Source of the DNA: Toxoplasma gondii ME49
Taxonomy: Eukaryota; Apicomplexa; Conoidasida; Eucoccidiorida; Sarcocystidae
Reading direction: 5' to 3'
DNA length: 64,000 nucleotides
Assembly: GCF_000006565.2 (NCBI RefSeq)
Contig: NC_031477.1
Location: 2,140,043 to 2,204,042, forward strand
Within the stretch, counting starts at the first letter, position 1. Each line of letters begins with the position of its first letter. Made by a program: the position numbers and the translations under genes. Under the pieces are notes generated by a model. The model was not told where the DNA came from. It saw nothing but the letters and a program-made list of their open reading frames with translations, and did not search any database. Of the stretch, positions 25,001 to 38,392 are shown one piece after another.

Positions 25001-25529
25001 ACGGTACTCCAGATACCATGTATCTGAATATTCATCACAGAATCACCAGACAATCAATCATACGTTTTCTATATATAATATCGCATGGTCTCTCCAGCAG
25101 GTAAACTTAACGATTTTCTGAAACACATATGTACTCCCAGTGTCATGCCCAGGCACACTTGTGCGCCTGCTTCAGATATATGCAGCATCACTGGCACTCT
25201 GTGTGCTCATATTTAACTCGAACAGTATGCCTTGTGCGTCCATAGCATGATCGGTTGCCGATTCCAACGATTCCACTAGCACTGTAGTCGCAGCGTCAGC
25301 CTTCAGGTTCCCTTTGTACTTCGATTACACCTTCCTGAAGTTCGACTGGGTTCTCCTAAAAAAACAGAACATTTCAGCGGACACTGCCCGCCTGCGGTAC
25401 GTTCGCTGCGCATTTCATCTGCTCCATTAAGAAAGTCGCCAGGCTCGCATTGCTTGTCAGAGACACGGTCCCTTCTCAAAGAACAACACGATTGTCGAGT
25501 CTGCCTACCGTCACAGGCGCACCACATCA
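19025..25529. other. Bromodomain 5' UTR/promoter and mostly non-coding DNA
   Basis: About 6.5 kb has no confidently called gene. The first kilobase upstream of the bromodomain start is T-rich on the transcribed strand and looks like 5' UTR and promoter. Two stretches have some coding character but no recognisable domain: 20246-20581 on the plus strand (interrupted by a TAG) and 22801-23585 on the minus strand. A 60-codon plus-strand ORF at 24363-24545 is also unassigned. The remainder is AT-richer with frequent stops in all frames. Confidence 0.5.
20246..20581 (+). pseudogene. Candidate coding fragment interrupted by an in-frame TAG
   Basis: In the plus frame that ends at the TAA at 20579-20581, the translation is protein-like on both sides of a single in-frame TAG at 20393-20395. 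The left part contains FPCAAQPYPLYGILSS and the right part contains WVGTATRYVLGDEKEST followed by a charged helix-like stretch. A pyrimidine-rich ttttccag lies just before 20246 and could be a splice acceptor. It may be an exon of an unannotated gene, a relic, or 5' non-coding DNA that happens to be open. No family is recognised. Confidence 0.2.
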
Positions 25530-28500
25530 AATGCAAGAGTTTATGCACCTCCCATCCATTGCACTCCACCTTCCGAAGAAATTCCGCGCAAACAAATTCC
25601 ATTTCCTCCTTACGAAAACCTCTTCTGACCTGTATTGTTTGTCCGCGTTTTGTTGATGGTTGTCGCCTGGCAGCAACAGGCTACTCGCCACTCTCTTGCT
25701 AGCCCATTGCACGTTTTCAGACGCCTTTGTCTCCCCCAAAGGTTCCTCGATGGCAGAGACTCCTGACGGGATTGGCAGCGCTCTTTCTGTTGTTGCTTCC
25801 ATCGGGTTACTCTTCCTGTGGTGCGAGATTTGCGAATTGCCGCTCCTACTCGCACGAGAGGCAGTACCGCTCTGCATGAGGCCGTTCTGCGGTTGGTTGT
25901 CGCCTCCTTTGTCTATCCCGAAAGAGTTCTCTTTCGAAACAAGGTATGTGTCGTTTCCACGCGATTTCGCATCGCTAGTTGAGGGGCTGCCTTTGGGACT
26001 TCGACTAAGGCTGTGCAGACCTGCCTGGCCTATTCCCTCAACTGACACTCTCGTATGACTCCTGAGTGAGCTCTGAAGATAGTCTTTCTCTTATTGTCGT
26101 GAGAGGATCCATTCTTGCCTCAACGTCCCTGATGAACGCTGTGGACACGCCGGCGCTGACGCTCCTTGCCGCCAAGAACTGACATGCTCATGCACTGTAA
26201 ACTGCGTCTCTCGTCCGATTTAGACGCATCACATGATTCATGCCTGCTCGGTGAGCCTGTGGCCTTCCTTGTCGCAGAACGCGGCGCAGATGAGAGCCGT
26301 GACTCCCTATGTAAATCGAGAGGTGTTTTGATGAAATTACTCCAGTTTTTAGTTGACTGCTGCGAAGCAGTCGACTCCCCTGTCACTTTCGGGGGATCCT
26401 GCAAAGCACAGGGGAAAATGTTAACAAAACAGTTTCGAGACATGATGTGCCCGACCACATTGTTATCCGGCATGCCGAGACATAGTATTAGAATATCCGC
26501 TTGCATGCTTAAATGGGGATGCAAATATATGGAAGAGATAAACCCACCATCAGTTTGTGTAGCACTACGTTATTGTCCCTATTCGTATGCCCCGTGTTTA
26601 AAACTACAAGACCGAAGAGCCTTTTATACCATGGTCGATGCCTCTATAAATCTCTGATATTCGAAGACACCTTTTCAGGTGGCAATTCTTTACTTTTCTC
26701 ATTTTGAGGACAAGCAGGAACTTGGTTCTTGTTCCAACGATTTGTGCCTCGAAGCATGTTGTCAGCCCACCCGCCCACGTGAAGTTTTTTTGTATGATCT
26801 GTCCGCCTTCCCTTTTTGCTTTCCCTGTATCGTCTAGTAACCGTGAATAGTGCTAACAGATTCGTACACACAGGGCAAGGGGGACAGTCAAAGGAACACG
26901 GTCAACTATCGGTCACGACTGGGCCTTTTTCTACTCATTAAAATTAATAACATGCTGAGTAGCTACACAGTACATAACTTATCAAGTGTCCACGAGTAGG
27001 TTCGTTTCTGCAAGATATTCTCCTCCGTCACCGGCCAAATGCTCATACTGAGCTTTGTTGTTGGATGCAAATACGAGACGTCCGCCGTAATGTTCCAGCT
27101 AAGGTTCACCAGTGGCGCGCGCACTTGAGCATACTGTGGCTGTGAGCGGTTTATTGTTAGCATCTACGTCGTATTTCTCTTGTTGCGAAGTGAAAGGGGT
27201 GGCCTTCAATCCGGCACCCGGTTCGAAATAATCTGCACAGTGTGGGCGACCACGCTGTATGCGGCGAGCCTTTAGCATTTTGTCTGCTGCTGCCAGTGTC
27301 TCGTGTCTAACAGCCAGCATGATGCGAACCTTTTTGTTACATGCCATGCAGAAGGAGACGCAAGTAAGGGCGCTACGAACCTCAGTGACACTCACTAGGA
27401 TACAGCTGAGGTAAGGAATATCGTCTACTGCGTGTATTTCAAAGTCTTCCCCGTTTAGGGAACCAGTAGAAGCCTGATCGACATACGTATGTGAATGCGT
27501 CGGTGATGTGCCTCTGACGTTTGTATCTGGTCTACCTCAGGAAGAGGATGATCTCGAATGAGCATTCCGTTACCCAATTGATGCTGAGACGCTGCGAAAT
27601 TCTTTGGAGGAACGGGTAACGGATCTAATGACATGCGGTGTTCTCGGTGATGCCGACTTTGCCATCGTGTCTTGAGAATCACATTCATGCCTGTCTCTTC
27701 GTCCTTTTGGGACGATGCCCTGAAGCGTGGTGATCTCCTCCGCGAGAGGACAGGGAACGGGGCGTTATGTGCCTCATCTCTCTCTCCGTTGTCTAATACA
27801 CTGCCAGTTTGGTCTTATACACCATATTCAGCATTGGCAATAACTGAAAGCATCGAAACTTCACCCAGAGGAAAGAATTTTTGCCACCCTTGCACCAGTA
27901 GGATTAATCGTTCCTTCTGTTCCGTCTCTCGGTCTATGATCAGGATCCACCGAACTTTAAACATAGCATGCTTTCCGTTCCTTTATCTATGGCGAAAGGT
28001 CGCCAGCTTCGAAGGACGGATATGGATGCCACGAGCCGCTGAGCAGTTTGAGAGAGCGATGCTGTTTGATTACTGAAAATGAGGTCTAGTGTTTCCTTTG
28101 CGCGTCTGTTCGCTTCGCCTGTTTTTCTCTGGCTTCCGACACCTGCGTGTCGCTGTGTGTCGTCGAATCAAATGTCTCTGGTTCCTCTATCTGTAGTCCA
28201 CGACACGTCACTCCACTGCGCGGGATATTCGTTCGGAGAAGACGGGAGCGTTTCCAGGCACCCATGATGCGCTTCGCTTCCTCCTTGACATTCGTGGCCC
28301 TCAATGCGTCAATCCTCAGCGCCTGAGCACTGTCACTTAGACCGGTTGCTCGTGTTTCTGCCAACACTTGAGAAGAACTGGAGTGACGTTCTCTTGCGGA
28401 TCCCTGAACCCTTGTATCCAGTGTTCCTGTAGTAGCATTCAGCCCTGCCGTCTGCCCTGAAAGTGTCTCCACATATGCAGGCCGTTGCTTAGCTTTAGAA

Positions 28501-31089
28501 TGCGAGTCAACACTTTGCGGGGCATCACTTTTGGTCATCTGTCGTACCACTCAGTGTGATCGTCGTACCAAAAAGCTGCTCCCACGTGTCCGATGTCATC
28601 TCAAGAAGAAGCAGTTTCTCTTTGCATGCCTTCTCTAATTGCAGGCGGACATACAACGCACAGTCACCATCGACCATTACTGCCGCGACATTCTTTCCTA
28701 GCAAAGACGTGATACTGGTGTCGGCCGCCACCATATCACGTTTTGCCTGCTCTGCCGGCGTGCCACACAGGAAAGCGGGGCATTCCCTCCATTCGTCGCT
28801 GCATTGTTTTCCATCTACTGTGGCAACGGCACGCTCTTTTAGGTACGTCTCATATGCATCTGGGGTCAGTGCCCGAATTGCTGCCATGGTCTCGTATTCC
28901 CGTACATCGACAGTGTCTTGTTTCATAGTTGCTACCCATCATCACAGACCCACCACAAGGGTCCCAGGCGACGTCAGTTGCCTCCAGAGCAGCAACTTCA
29001 ATCATGGCGTCCTCGCTCTCTTTTAAAGTGCTCTCGAAAGCGTTGAGGACTGCAGTGTGGGTTGTTGTGTGCCTGTATGGTACATAGAGGGGGAAGGAGT
29101 CATGCGGAGGTGGAAAGCCATGGACATCGGTATTGTGCGCCTCTGTGTGGGCGGATGAAGATGAGTTATCTCATCCGAAGTAAATGTGACGCTGCGCGCG
29201 GAAGGATGGAAGCTGAAGGGAGTGTTGAGGTTCAGAAACGATTTTGTTGTTGGGCTTATTGCTCCCAGGTGTGCGTAAGCAAAAACAGGACAAGATGTCC
29301 ACAAGATGGCAAAAAAGGAAAGATGAATGGAGAAGAGAGACACCTTATTAATGATCCCATGTGAGAAAAGCCTCGCTGACAGCGTGGTCTTTCCAGTTGA
29401 TAACGGATGCGGGGATACCACATGACGGAAGATCTATGCTGTGAGTTCGCGTATGCCAAAGCCGTAGAAGAGAACGTCTAATTTCGCCTTTCAGCTTCGA
29501 ACACTGAAGGGAGCCATAGCAACTCGTTCCTGTGGGAATACGGATCATAACAGTGGGCTCACATGTGCCTGAGAACGGAGGACCCGATTGGACACACACA
29601 GTCTAGAACAAAAAGCTGCCCGGTATGAGCTTCAGTGTAACCAAGGTGTGACACTGCATTACACGCTAACCATCGAAGGACCCTTGACGGTTGAGGGTCG
29701 GCGGATGGAATGAACACAGCATTGATGGCTGTCATAGAAAAAGTGCCAACGATACACAGCTTATGTATCTTCATTTGCGGGTGGAAAATTGGAGTTCTTC
29801 GATGGAACAGTGTGTGCTGGTGCCCACAAGGCACTCGACAAGCGGATCTGGTAGCTCGATCAGAAGCATCGAGTGTCTCAGTAGCCAGAGGCGATCCAGA
29901 GCGAGTGCAGCCTTTTCTATTCCGACTACCAGGCTCTGAATATTGAGTCAGACAAAGGATTTCATGAATTGACAACTAGAAAGAAACTTTTTGAGACCAC
30001 ACATGCTTCCTGGTGAATACGCATGCCTGACTAGGGTGCTTGGTCGACCGTAGACGGCGACTGCCGTCTTTCACAAGTTGTACGCGGCGGAGTATCTGAA
30101 GAGGGATGAGTGAACCGGATAATTTTCTGACAGCGCTGGGTTCTGCACTTCGACGAGAATAACAACAGCGCTGCTCGCTTTTTTTCGGAACGATTTCCGA
30201 TGAAACACTTCACGCTCATGGCTCGACTGTGTTTGCATTTCCTGGTTCTCTGCTGTCCAGTGGCGACTTTACACCAATCGCTGCAGCATCGCGAGTCCCA
30301 AAGACCGCGTATGAGCTACTCGAACGTCATCCTCTTCAACTATCAGCCATATTTCTATTTGCAACTTCGATGTGACATTTCGACAGAGGTACTGCGTGGT
30401 TCGGCTATTGGAAACTGTAGCCACACCCGCTTTTGGCATGTAGTGCTAGTGTATCTGAAAGCAGACTAAATGCCTATTGTTTCCCAATCTGAAAAATAGT
30501 CGGCATATAGGCTGCCGAGGTGGACGCACCCCAAAAGTCCATTGGGGCGGTACGCAGACAGTGGGCCTGTGACGCTCCATTGTGTCACTCCTTCCTACAC
30601 GAATGATACAAGCCTTGGTTCTCTGAACTTCCTTTTCTGAGCAATACACCCGTCACGAAACTGTGGCACTAATACAACCCAGCTGCAACCCCGGTAGACA
30701 CCTGTCAAATGGACGTAATTCTGGCAGGGTGCGCAAAGTACGATGGGCTTCCTAGGTTGAAGCTTAAAAATACACTCAAGTGGTTCCACGCGCTGGGGAC
30801 ACTCAGTAAGAAGGAAACCAGGTGCTGAGGAACTAGCAGTAAAACTAACTGGCGGCGGTATAAGCAACAACTGATTTGTGCCGGAACACAAGGTTTTCGA
30901 AAGGGAGGGACGTGCCGCGAAGACAGAAAAAAATTGATTAGCGAGAGAAATTAACACAGGAACGACGTCGAAAACGTAGCAGAAAGGAAAAAGAAAAATT
31001 AACGCATTCGCAAGATAGCATGCGTTCGACCCAGTGTAACGGAAATTGCACCCTTGAACAGTCCAAATGAACGAGACACAGTGAACCAA
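25530..31089 (-). pseudogene. Decayed protein-coding locus, family not recognised
   Basis: Several minus-strand segments read like protein but change frame or hit stops. The clearest are about 30600-31089 (hydrophobic N-terminal part, then a Cys-containing stretch), 29560-29950 (LALDRLWLLRHSMLLIELPD with nearby stops), 28930-29160 (TAVLNAFESTLKESEDAMIE), 28525-28926 (TPDAYETYLKERAVATVDGK), 28086-28540, 27455-27970 and 25527-26180. At 27815-27817 an in-frame TAA sits between two coding-like parts of one frame. Near 28525-28550 two long frames abut with no room for an intron, so a frameshift is the simplest reading; others fall near 26050, 26150, 28920 and 29590. Reuse of segments as exons of a live gene cannot be excluded. 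I recognise no domain. It lies downstream of the RNA-binding gene on the same strand. Confidence 0.5.
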
Positions 31090-32289
31090 ACACTTTGAGA
31101 ACGTAATGCTAGTTCACTATCTCTAGATACACGCAGGAATCTACGCGTATACGTACAAACGCATACATCCACACTTGCATAAATGGACATCTCTCCTACG
31201 AAACCCGGACTGCCTCTTCCGCCCCTCGCACTCGTTGGACGCTGAACTCATGCGGCGTTTTCGGCTTGTGCCGCCTATCTCATCTGTTGTTTCGTTGCGT
31301 ATCCCGAACCCCCCATAGAGAGAGACTGTTCGTAAAGGCCGTCTGAGAAAACTGTCCTCGATCTCTCTGCTACGGCTTCACTTGTCGCTTCTGTTCCCTC
31401 TCCCTTCAGGTGAATACGCACATTTACATCCGCCAGACCGACACATCAGAAAAGAGCACACTCTTTTAGTAACATGTACACACTCACATGTGTAAGATTG
31501 TGTTTACACAGCTGCGACGCGGAATGTTCAACGCAAGACGAACGCCTATATTTCTCTGTTTAACCACAAAATTTCGACACAGTCGTGTCTCGTCGTTGCT
31601 CCGTCATCAGTTACGTGAACACAAGTACACACACGAACGCATATACCGTTGCATTTGTGTACCCCATCCTCTTTCCTAGAAACACCCCCCTGCGCACACA
31701 AAACAGAGACTAGACACAAACGAAAAGGAAACGAAAAAGACCACCCGACGTCGCCACAACCTTCTGCAAACCATCTTCAGTAGCCAGCAGCGAAATAAAA
31801 ATGACACAGAAACACGGCACCGCGTTCCTGTTCCTCGTCTTTTGCGTAGTGCCACTCTTCCACCAGACAGCGGTAACTGCGGTCGAACACATCATTCCTT
31901 GACAAGCACACACTTGCCACGATCCGTAGACTCTTACGAGGTAAAAAATCGACTTCGGTCGCAGCAATTGACTAGCTTCTCTTCCGTGTTTCTCCTCCTA
32001 CGTGTTCTGTCTCTCAATTACTGGCGACTGCCTGAGGCGCAGCAGCATTTTTCGCTGCCAGTGACTTTTGTGTCGCAGCCTCTTTCTCTCAACCCCAACC
32101 TCTTCAGAGTCGACATTTCCTGCCTGTCCACATTCTTTTCCTCCTCTATCTTGCCTTTCAGTCCACTCGGTTGTCGACGTCTCAGACTCAGTCAGCAACC
32201 TCTTATGTGCACGATAACACCACCACTCTGCGGATATATCCCTCTCTCTCTGCAGCCTCGTTCTCATCTCCTTTCAGTTTCATCTCTAT
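31090..32289. other. 3' flank of the RNA-binding protein gene
   Basis: About 1.2 kb follows the TAA of the RNA-binding protein gene on the minus strand. It should hold its 3' UTR and poly(A) site. No convincing ORF or RNA gene is seen. Confidence 0.5.
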
Positions 32290-35200
32290 TTAGTAAGGTG
32301 TCGACCGATTAGCCATGCGGTTGCCTCGTTCTGCACCACCAGACGCCGGAGAGCCTCCGTAGCCGCCCTCTTCGGAGCCGACACCATACGCAGGCGCTCC
32401 TGCAGCTCCGCCGTAGCCGCCATAGCCTCCCATGGCGCTGTACGCAGCCATTTCTGAAAAAGAAAGAAGTGCACATTTTCCACACAGGAGGAGTTACAAC
32501 GGGAAAGAAGAACGAGGGATGACACACCGGCGGAGTAAGACGATACAATGGACCAGACGACAGACACCTGAGGAAAGAAGGGGTCACACAACCCAAAAAA
32601 CAAGAGAGCGACGAGAGAGGGACGAGGAAACCGATGTGCCAGGCGAGGAGGGAGAACAGAAATCCGACACGAGGAACAACGGAAATACATGTCAAATGAA
32701 ACGCAAAAAACCAATTCCCTTCCGATCCTCAACACTGTCGACTTACGAGCGTAGTACGCAGCGTAGTACGGGTTGTAGTTCGCGTAGCCACCGTAACCAC
32801 CAGCTCCGTACATGCCACCAGGACCCCCCATACCATACCCTGAAGTTAAGATGCACAGAAAACCAAACATGGATGTGAATCGGAAAATGAAAGTCTACAC
32901 GGCCCCAACAAAAACGCAGACTAAAAAAAACGAGAGCGCACGCCTTCAATAAACACCATCACGCACATCAATTCCCTGCATACTATCTACACCTCTGTGT
33001 TTCTACCCAGTGTTCACACATGCACTTTCACGGCTCTGCTTCGAATTTACCATCCCAACAATTCTGTGCATTAGCCGCCCCTTCTTCCGATGTAAACTGA
33101 GAGAGATTCACCTCCACAGACGACACCCCGATGAGCATTCCTCCGAAATTCCCTTACAGCAGACGCACGTACACAGAGGCACTCTGAGATTCCCGTACAT
33201 CGCCACCAGTAACGACCTTGGGTCTTCCCCCCCCCCCTTTTAGCACCGAATAATATGATAGAAAAAACATCCGGGTACAATTTGAAGTGGTGTGAGAAAC
33301 ATACAGACGAAACGCATCTTTACCTGCCCCAGGGTCTGCTGCACCAGGAGGGCCATAGTTGCCGTAGTCACGACCTCGGCCTCCTCCATAGCCTCCGTCT
33401 CTGCCTCCATAGCCGCCTCGACCGCCATAGCCGCCAGGGCCCCAGTTGCCACCCCAGCCTGAGCCGCGATCGCGATTCGACTGACGAGGCTGTGCACGTT
33501 TCGCTTCGCACTGAAGACAGGCGAAGATACAGGGTTTACGGTTTATGAGACTACACGAACAAAGCATGTTGCAGGACCACTAAAGGCAGATAAATGCAGA
33601 TATACAGCAATGCTGAGAGCTAGGTCTTCTGCATGCGACCCACCACCCGAACCCACGCACACTGCTGTAGATCCGTCGTCTTCTACACCTGAAGACTCAC
33701 TCCTTCAACCAGCAGCTCTATGTACCAACCTATATATATACTCTTACGTGTATTTTTGCACGCGCATCTACGAAAACTCTACAGATTGCTTATCGCTAGT
33801 GTCAAGCTGCGTGGCAGGGCTGTAAGAGAGATACAGAATCTGCCTAATCAGCACACACAACAGCTACTTACATGAACACCGAGTTTCTTGTGGGAACCAA
33901 TGGCCTTCTCAGCATCGTCGGGGTTTCTGAAGATGACAAAACCGAAGCCTGATAAAAAGAGGAGACACACAGATGCGAGATCTTACAATGCTCTGCGCGG
34001 ACGCCTACATAGGGAGACGACCTACAGGGATAAGTCAACGCTTTTCATGAACGCTACAGCGGCCACGTCTGTGTTCTCTACACACGTAATCTCAAAACAA
34101 AGACACACTGACATGAACCTATGAATCCATTTCCACCTTGTACTGAATATACACAAACGTATGCGTTGGTAAGGTGTCCACGCATACATGTATAGGCGTA
34201 CAACATGCAGACAGGAATGCGAGTCTGTCACATCGAGCGCGCCGGTCCTTGACCTTTGAGCTCTTTCCAAGGCCATGCAGATACAAAAGGGCACGCATCT
34301 CTAAACATGAGAGACAGAGCGCCACACAAACTTAGTCCAGTCAGCTCTGGGCACAGTAGATCAGACGAGTGCATACGTATACTGGTATCGAGCGTATGTT
34401 TGAAAACCAACATTTGTACACAAGCTGTACGGATATCATGGTTTTCACTTTGGTAGTCTCTTTCCTACTGTACAAATGTGAACAGATGCCACAAATTCTG
34501 TCTTACCACGGGGGCGGTTGTTCTGTCGATCAACCATCACATTGGCTGACTGGATCTCGCCATAGTGACGGAAATACGCGCGCAGAGATTCTGAAAAAAC
34601 AAACATCACAACCTCAAGACCTTCGCCTGACAGCGTTCATTATTCGTACGTTTCACCAGCATGCACTACATCCACAAGAACGCATGGATACGCACATGTG
34701 CCTGTACACAATGCGACACCCATCACTTACTTCCCCATCACGTCGGATTTTTGTGATCGAGCACAGAAAGCCGCTTCCATAGATACGCTTTGACGCGTAA
34801 ACCGATTCACAGAGCTAGCAACTGCAATGTGCAGACACGTGTATCGGACCCGCTACGTCGCTCCGATATACTTTGTATTACTCTGTTCCGTGCCTCCACC
34901 AGGGCTGCACACATTTCAAACCGTCACGTTCGTACATACACCCACATATCTCCGAAAAAGACTACACTCGATGTTCGGCCTTCTTACCGTCGTTCACATC
35001 GTCGCTGATGCCACCAACGAAGAGCCGGCCAGCGTCACGATCTGCGCCAGGGCCGCCGTGGTCTCGTGCCTCTTCACGCGGGATGGCTCTGCGAACCTCG
35101 ACCTGACAGACAACACAACAGACGAACCTGCGCCCATGACAACGAGAAAGAATACCCCAAGGGGGAGAAAAGTGAACAAAACGGACGATCGATGAAAGAA

Positions 35201-38200
35201 ACAGAAGAAAACAGGCCACACACGCGCCGTCAAATTCGACAACTCGAGCACAGCCTCCACTCGGCCACGACGCACGAAGGGAGAACGAGGCGGCTTGGCG
35301 CATGTCTTTCAGCGAGTCCTTCCTCTTTTCTCGAGAAGGGGAGAATTCGGGGCGGTCAATATCGAAAACCTTGAAAGAGCAGCCTATGTCTCTGACGATA
35401 AACTCGCGGCGTCGACATCCTTTTTCCTTTCAAATTCGTCTTGAGTGACAGACGACTAACAGAAGTGCGATGTCGAAGGATTATTCTTCTTATGCTTCTA
35501 GAATGCCCTCGGTTTTGCATGCGCAGGCCACAGTCTCAGCCCCGCCCCCCCCCCCCCGCCCCCAAACCATCGTCTCTATTCAGGCCACTTTAGTCGGAGG
35601 AAGACGCGATCGCTCCGGGAGGAAAGAACGGGGAAGATGCGCCCGAGACGACGTGCAGAGCCAAGAGGAGACTCAGGCGACATGCCAAAGCGACGCATGC
35701 AGTTCTGCGGCGCTGCGCTTCGACTTTCTGGCGTCGAGCGAGACCGAAGAAGCGAAGAAACTGGACACTATAGTCGTCGACGAGCGTGTGGTCACAACAT
35801 TTGCACGAGGGCACAAAAGCAGGAAAGGAAGACAACGGGAGACAGCCGCGGGCACCCACCGAAGCAGGATTTCGACAGCGAGTACGTGCATGCACTGAGC
35901 GCGGAAAAAGAAGCGCGTGACTCTGGTTTGGCGCTTCTGCCACGCGTTGGGAGGCTGAAACGTCTTCTCAGCACATATACAGGCAAACCGCTGCTCTCCT
36001 CTCTGGTGCGCAGATGCGAAACTGAAGCATGTCTGAGATGCAGAGCAGACTAGATGTCGCTGGCGGACGCGCTGTGTGCCGCTTCTCTCTGAGCAAACGA
36101 CGGTTCCGGCGTGCAGAGAGCGAAATGCAGCTTTCTCTCACCACTCTCTCTTCTCTCCGACCTCCTCCCTTTCTCAGACGCGGATGAGCAAAGCACAGGG
36201 GATGGGAACGCGAGCAGGCGACCCGTGGGAAGCGCGGCGGGAGGCGGGACACGGGAGAAGACGGAATGGACCGGCGGAGCGCTCCACACCCTCTTTTGCT
36301 CGCCAGACAAGAGAAGGAACTGTGAGACGAGGCACGCGAGACGAGGCCCAAAAGGAGGAAACACAACACACCAAACACACCGGGGCAAGTACAGATTCGC
36401 TGCGACTAAAGTTCGCAGAAGATCAAACACATGACTCGCTCTGCGCTGGTCAACAACGGCACCCTCGGTCCTCTCCTGCAGTGCCCTCGCAGCCAACCTG
36501 CAACGCCTGTTCCGTCGCCTGACTGCTCCTGTCGCTGCCGACTGCTGGCTGACTGTGCATGCAGAGTGGAACGCGCTCACTGCGCGACCAACCATGTCGT
36601 TTCTGTCGAAGCGGAACGGCAGATTCTCCGCCCCTCTAGCAACTCGGACTTTTGAAGTCGCTAGTCAACAAACGGCCTCCGCCGCACGGTCTGTTCGCGT
36701 CCGCTACTGTGGAGAAGAACGTTTACGGTGCCGTCTGCTTCCAGAACCTAGACACTCGACGCGCTCGGTTACGCCCTCAGAGTTCTGCCTGACCAACCGG
36801 TCAACTGCTCCTCCCCAGTCTTCCTTCTACCTCTTCTTTTCTTCTGTGAATCGGCGCCGACGAGAAACCTGGGAGCTGCATGAGTCTTGTGTCTCGGCTC
36901 TTGGGCACATGCGTACCCCAAACAATCAACAGCTACGCGGTAAATGAGCAAGCGCGGAGAGGTGACTGCTGTTGAATGATTTTCATGCCTCCACTGCGAG
37001 CCTGGGTCTCGGGATGGCTGCCCCTAGTCTACAGCGCCTGTCTCCACTTGTTCACCTCGAAAGATCGAGGAGAAAACGAAAACCTGCCAACACCTGTTGA
37101 ACGTCAAAACGGATGTTGCCGCCGGTATACACACCATCTTTCACCGATGCACGTTCCAATGTCCTGGCACTCATTTTGCCTGAGTGTACAGTTCCTGCCA
37201 CTGTTCAAAACGAAAGAAGACGCCTACCTGAGTTCCGTCGACAGTGTGGCGCATGTCAGCAACACGAGCGACCGGGTCCGGAGTTGTGAAGGTGATAAAA
37301 CCGAAGCCTCGGCTCCTGCCTGTGAACTTGTCGAAGAGCACTTCACTGTCAGCTACGTCGCCATACTGCTGGAAGTAGGTGCGAAGGCTGTCAGCTGTTG
37401 CAGAGACGGCAGAGAAAGTAGTAACACATGCGAAGTCGGTCTACCAACGCAAACGGACCAACACATGAAGATCTTTGCCCTGAAGTTTGTTGAGTTCCGT
37501 ACAGCTGTAGGTAAACGGTTTGTTTACGGCTTAGACGAGCGCATCCACCGACGAAAAAGAAGAATTATCGCTGCTATCCGTCCGTGTCATTCAAAGCCCA
37601 GGCCCTAGTCTGCGATTCCGCCCAGCCTTTCTCCTTTCCGATGAAAAAGGTTTCCAGTGTCAAGGGTACAGGATGGAACTTTCGCCGTTTCGTAAAACTC
37701 CCACCTAAAGTCACCCGGTTCTCCCCTGCCCCTTCCACGCCACTCCCTCTCTCCGACGCTAGGAGGAAGGAAAGAAAACAAAAAAATATCGGCAAACAGA
37801 AAATGATGGGCTTCAGTGCTCGGTGCAGCGAGCTTGAAGCTTCGACTACGGTTGTTACCAGACGTTAAAACGGGCACTCGCAACACCAGCAGGTTGGTAT
37901 GCCATCCTCTTTCAGTATCTTCACACACCGCGACAGCGTCTGGGCACGCGTTGAAGAAAGTGCGATGCCCTTTAACCTCATCTTACTTGTCGTCGAGCGG
38001 CTGAGTCCACCGACAAACAGTTTGCGCATCTGGAGCTCCTTGTCCGGTTCTTGGGGTGGAGAGCGTTGTCCGTCGGCGCCTGCGGCACTGGAGGGGTCAT
38101 CGGCATCAGATGAGGGTGGAGGGGAGCCGCTGTTTTCCTCCTCATTCCGCGCGCCTTCCCTCGAATCGGCGTTTTCTCCGAACGCATGCGCGACGTCTCC

Positions 38201-38392
38201 GGCGTTTGCGCCGTCCGCGGGCGCCGCCGCACCCTGCTCCAGACTCTGGTGGTTTTGTCCTTGAAGCATCTGCATTACTTCGCCAGAGTTCGGCTGGGCC
38301 TGGGCGACTTCATCCTCGACGAAGGGCAGCGGAATGCCAGAGTCGTCTTCGGGCATACCGACAGCGCCGTTGTTGTGTGAGTCGAAAGCCAT
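32290..38392 (-). CDS. Two-RRM hnRNP A/B- or Musashi-like RNA-binding protein, eight exons
   Basis: The exons in transcript order are 38392-37987, 37394-37228, 35102-34988, 34590-34507, 33948-33872, 33510-33324, 32839-32747 and 32453-32290. All are GT-AG and in phase, giving 430 residues. The first 125 or so residues are acidic and Gln/Ala-rich. RRM1 (about 128-205) has RNP2 KLFVGGL and RNP1 [11 protein letters not shown]2 (about 217-290) has RLFVGGI and RGFGFVIF. An RGG/GY-rich region (about 295-345) and a Gly/Tyr tail follow, ending [10 protein letters not shown]. Tandem RRMs with a Gly-rich tail are typical of hnRNP A/B, DAZAP1 and Musashi proteins, which bind mRNA and affect splicing, stability or translation. 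Both RRMs keep their aromatic RNP residues, so RNA binding is expected. The target RNAs cannot be read from the sequence. Confidence 0.93.
33226..33237. repeat. Poly(C) run in an intron
   Basis: About 12 consecutive C on the plus strand (G-run in the transcript) in intron 6 of the RNA-binding protein gene. Confidence 0.85.
35541..35563. repeat. C-rich homopolymer tract in an intron
   Basis: A near-pure C run broken by two G residues, inside the 2.1 kb intron 2 of the RNA-binding protein gene. In the transcript it is a G-run, which could fold as a quadruplex or merely be a slippage-prone tract. Confidence 0.85.
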
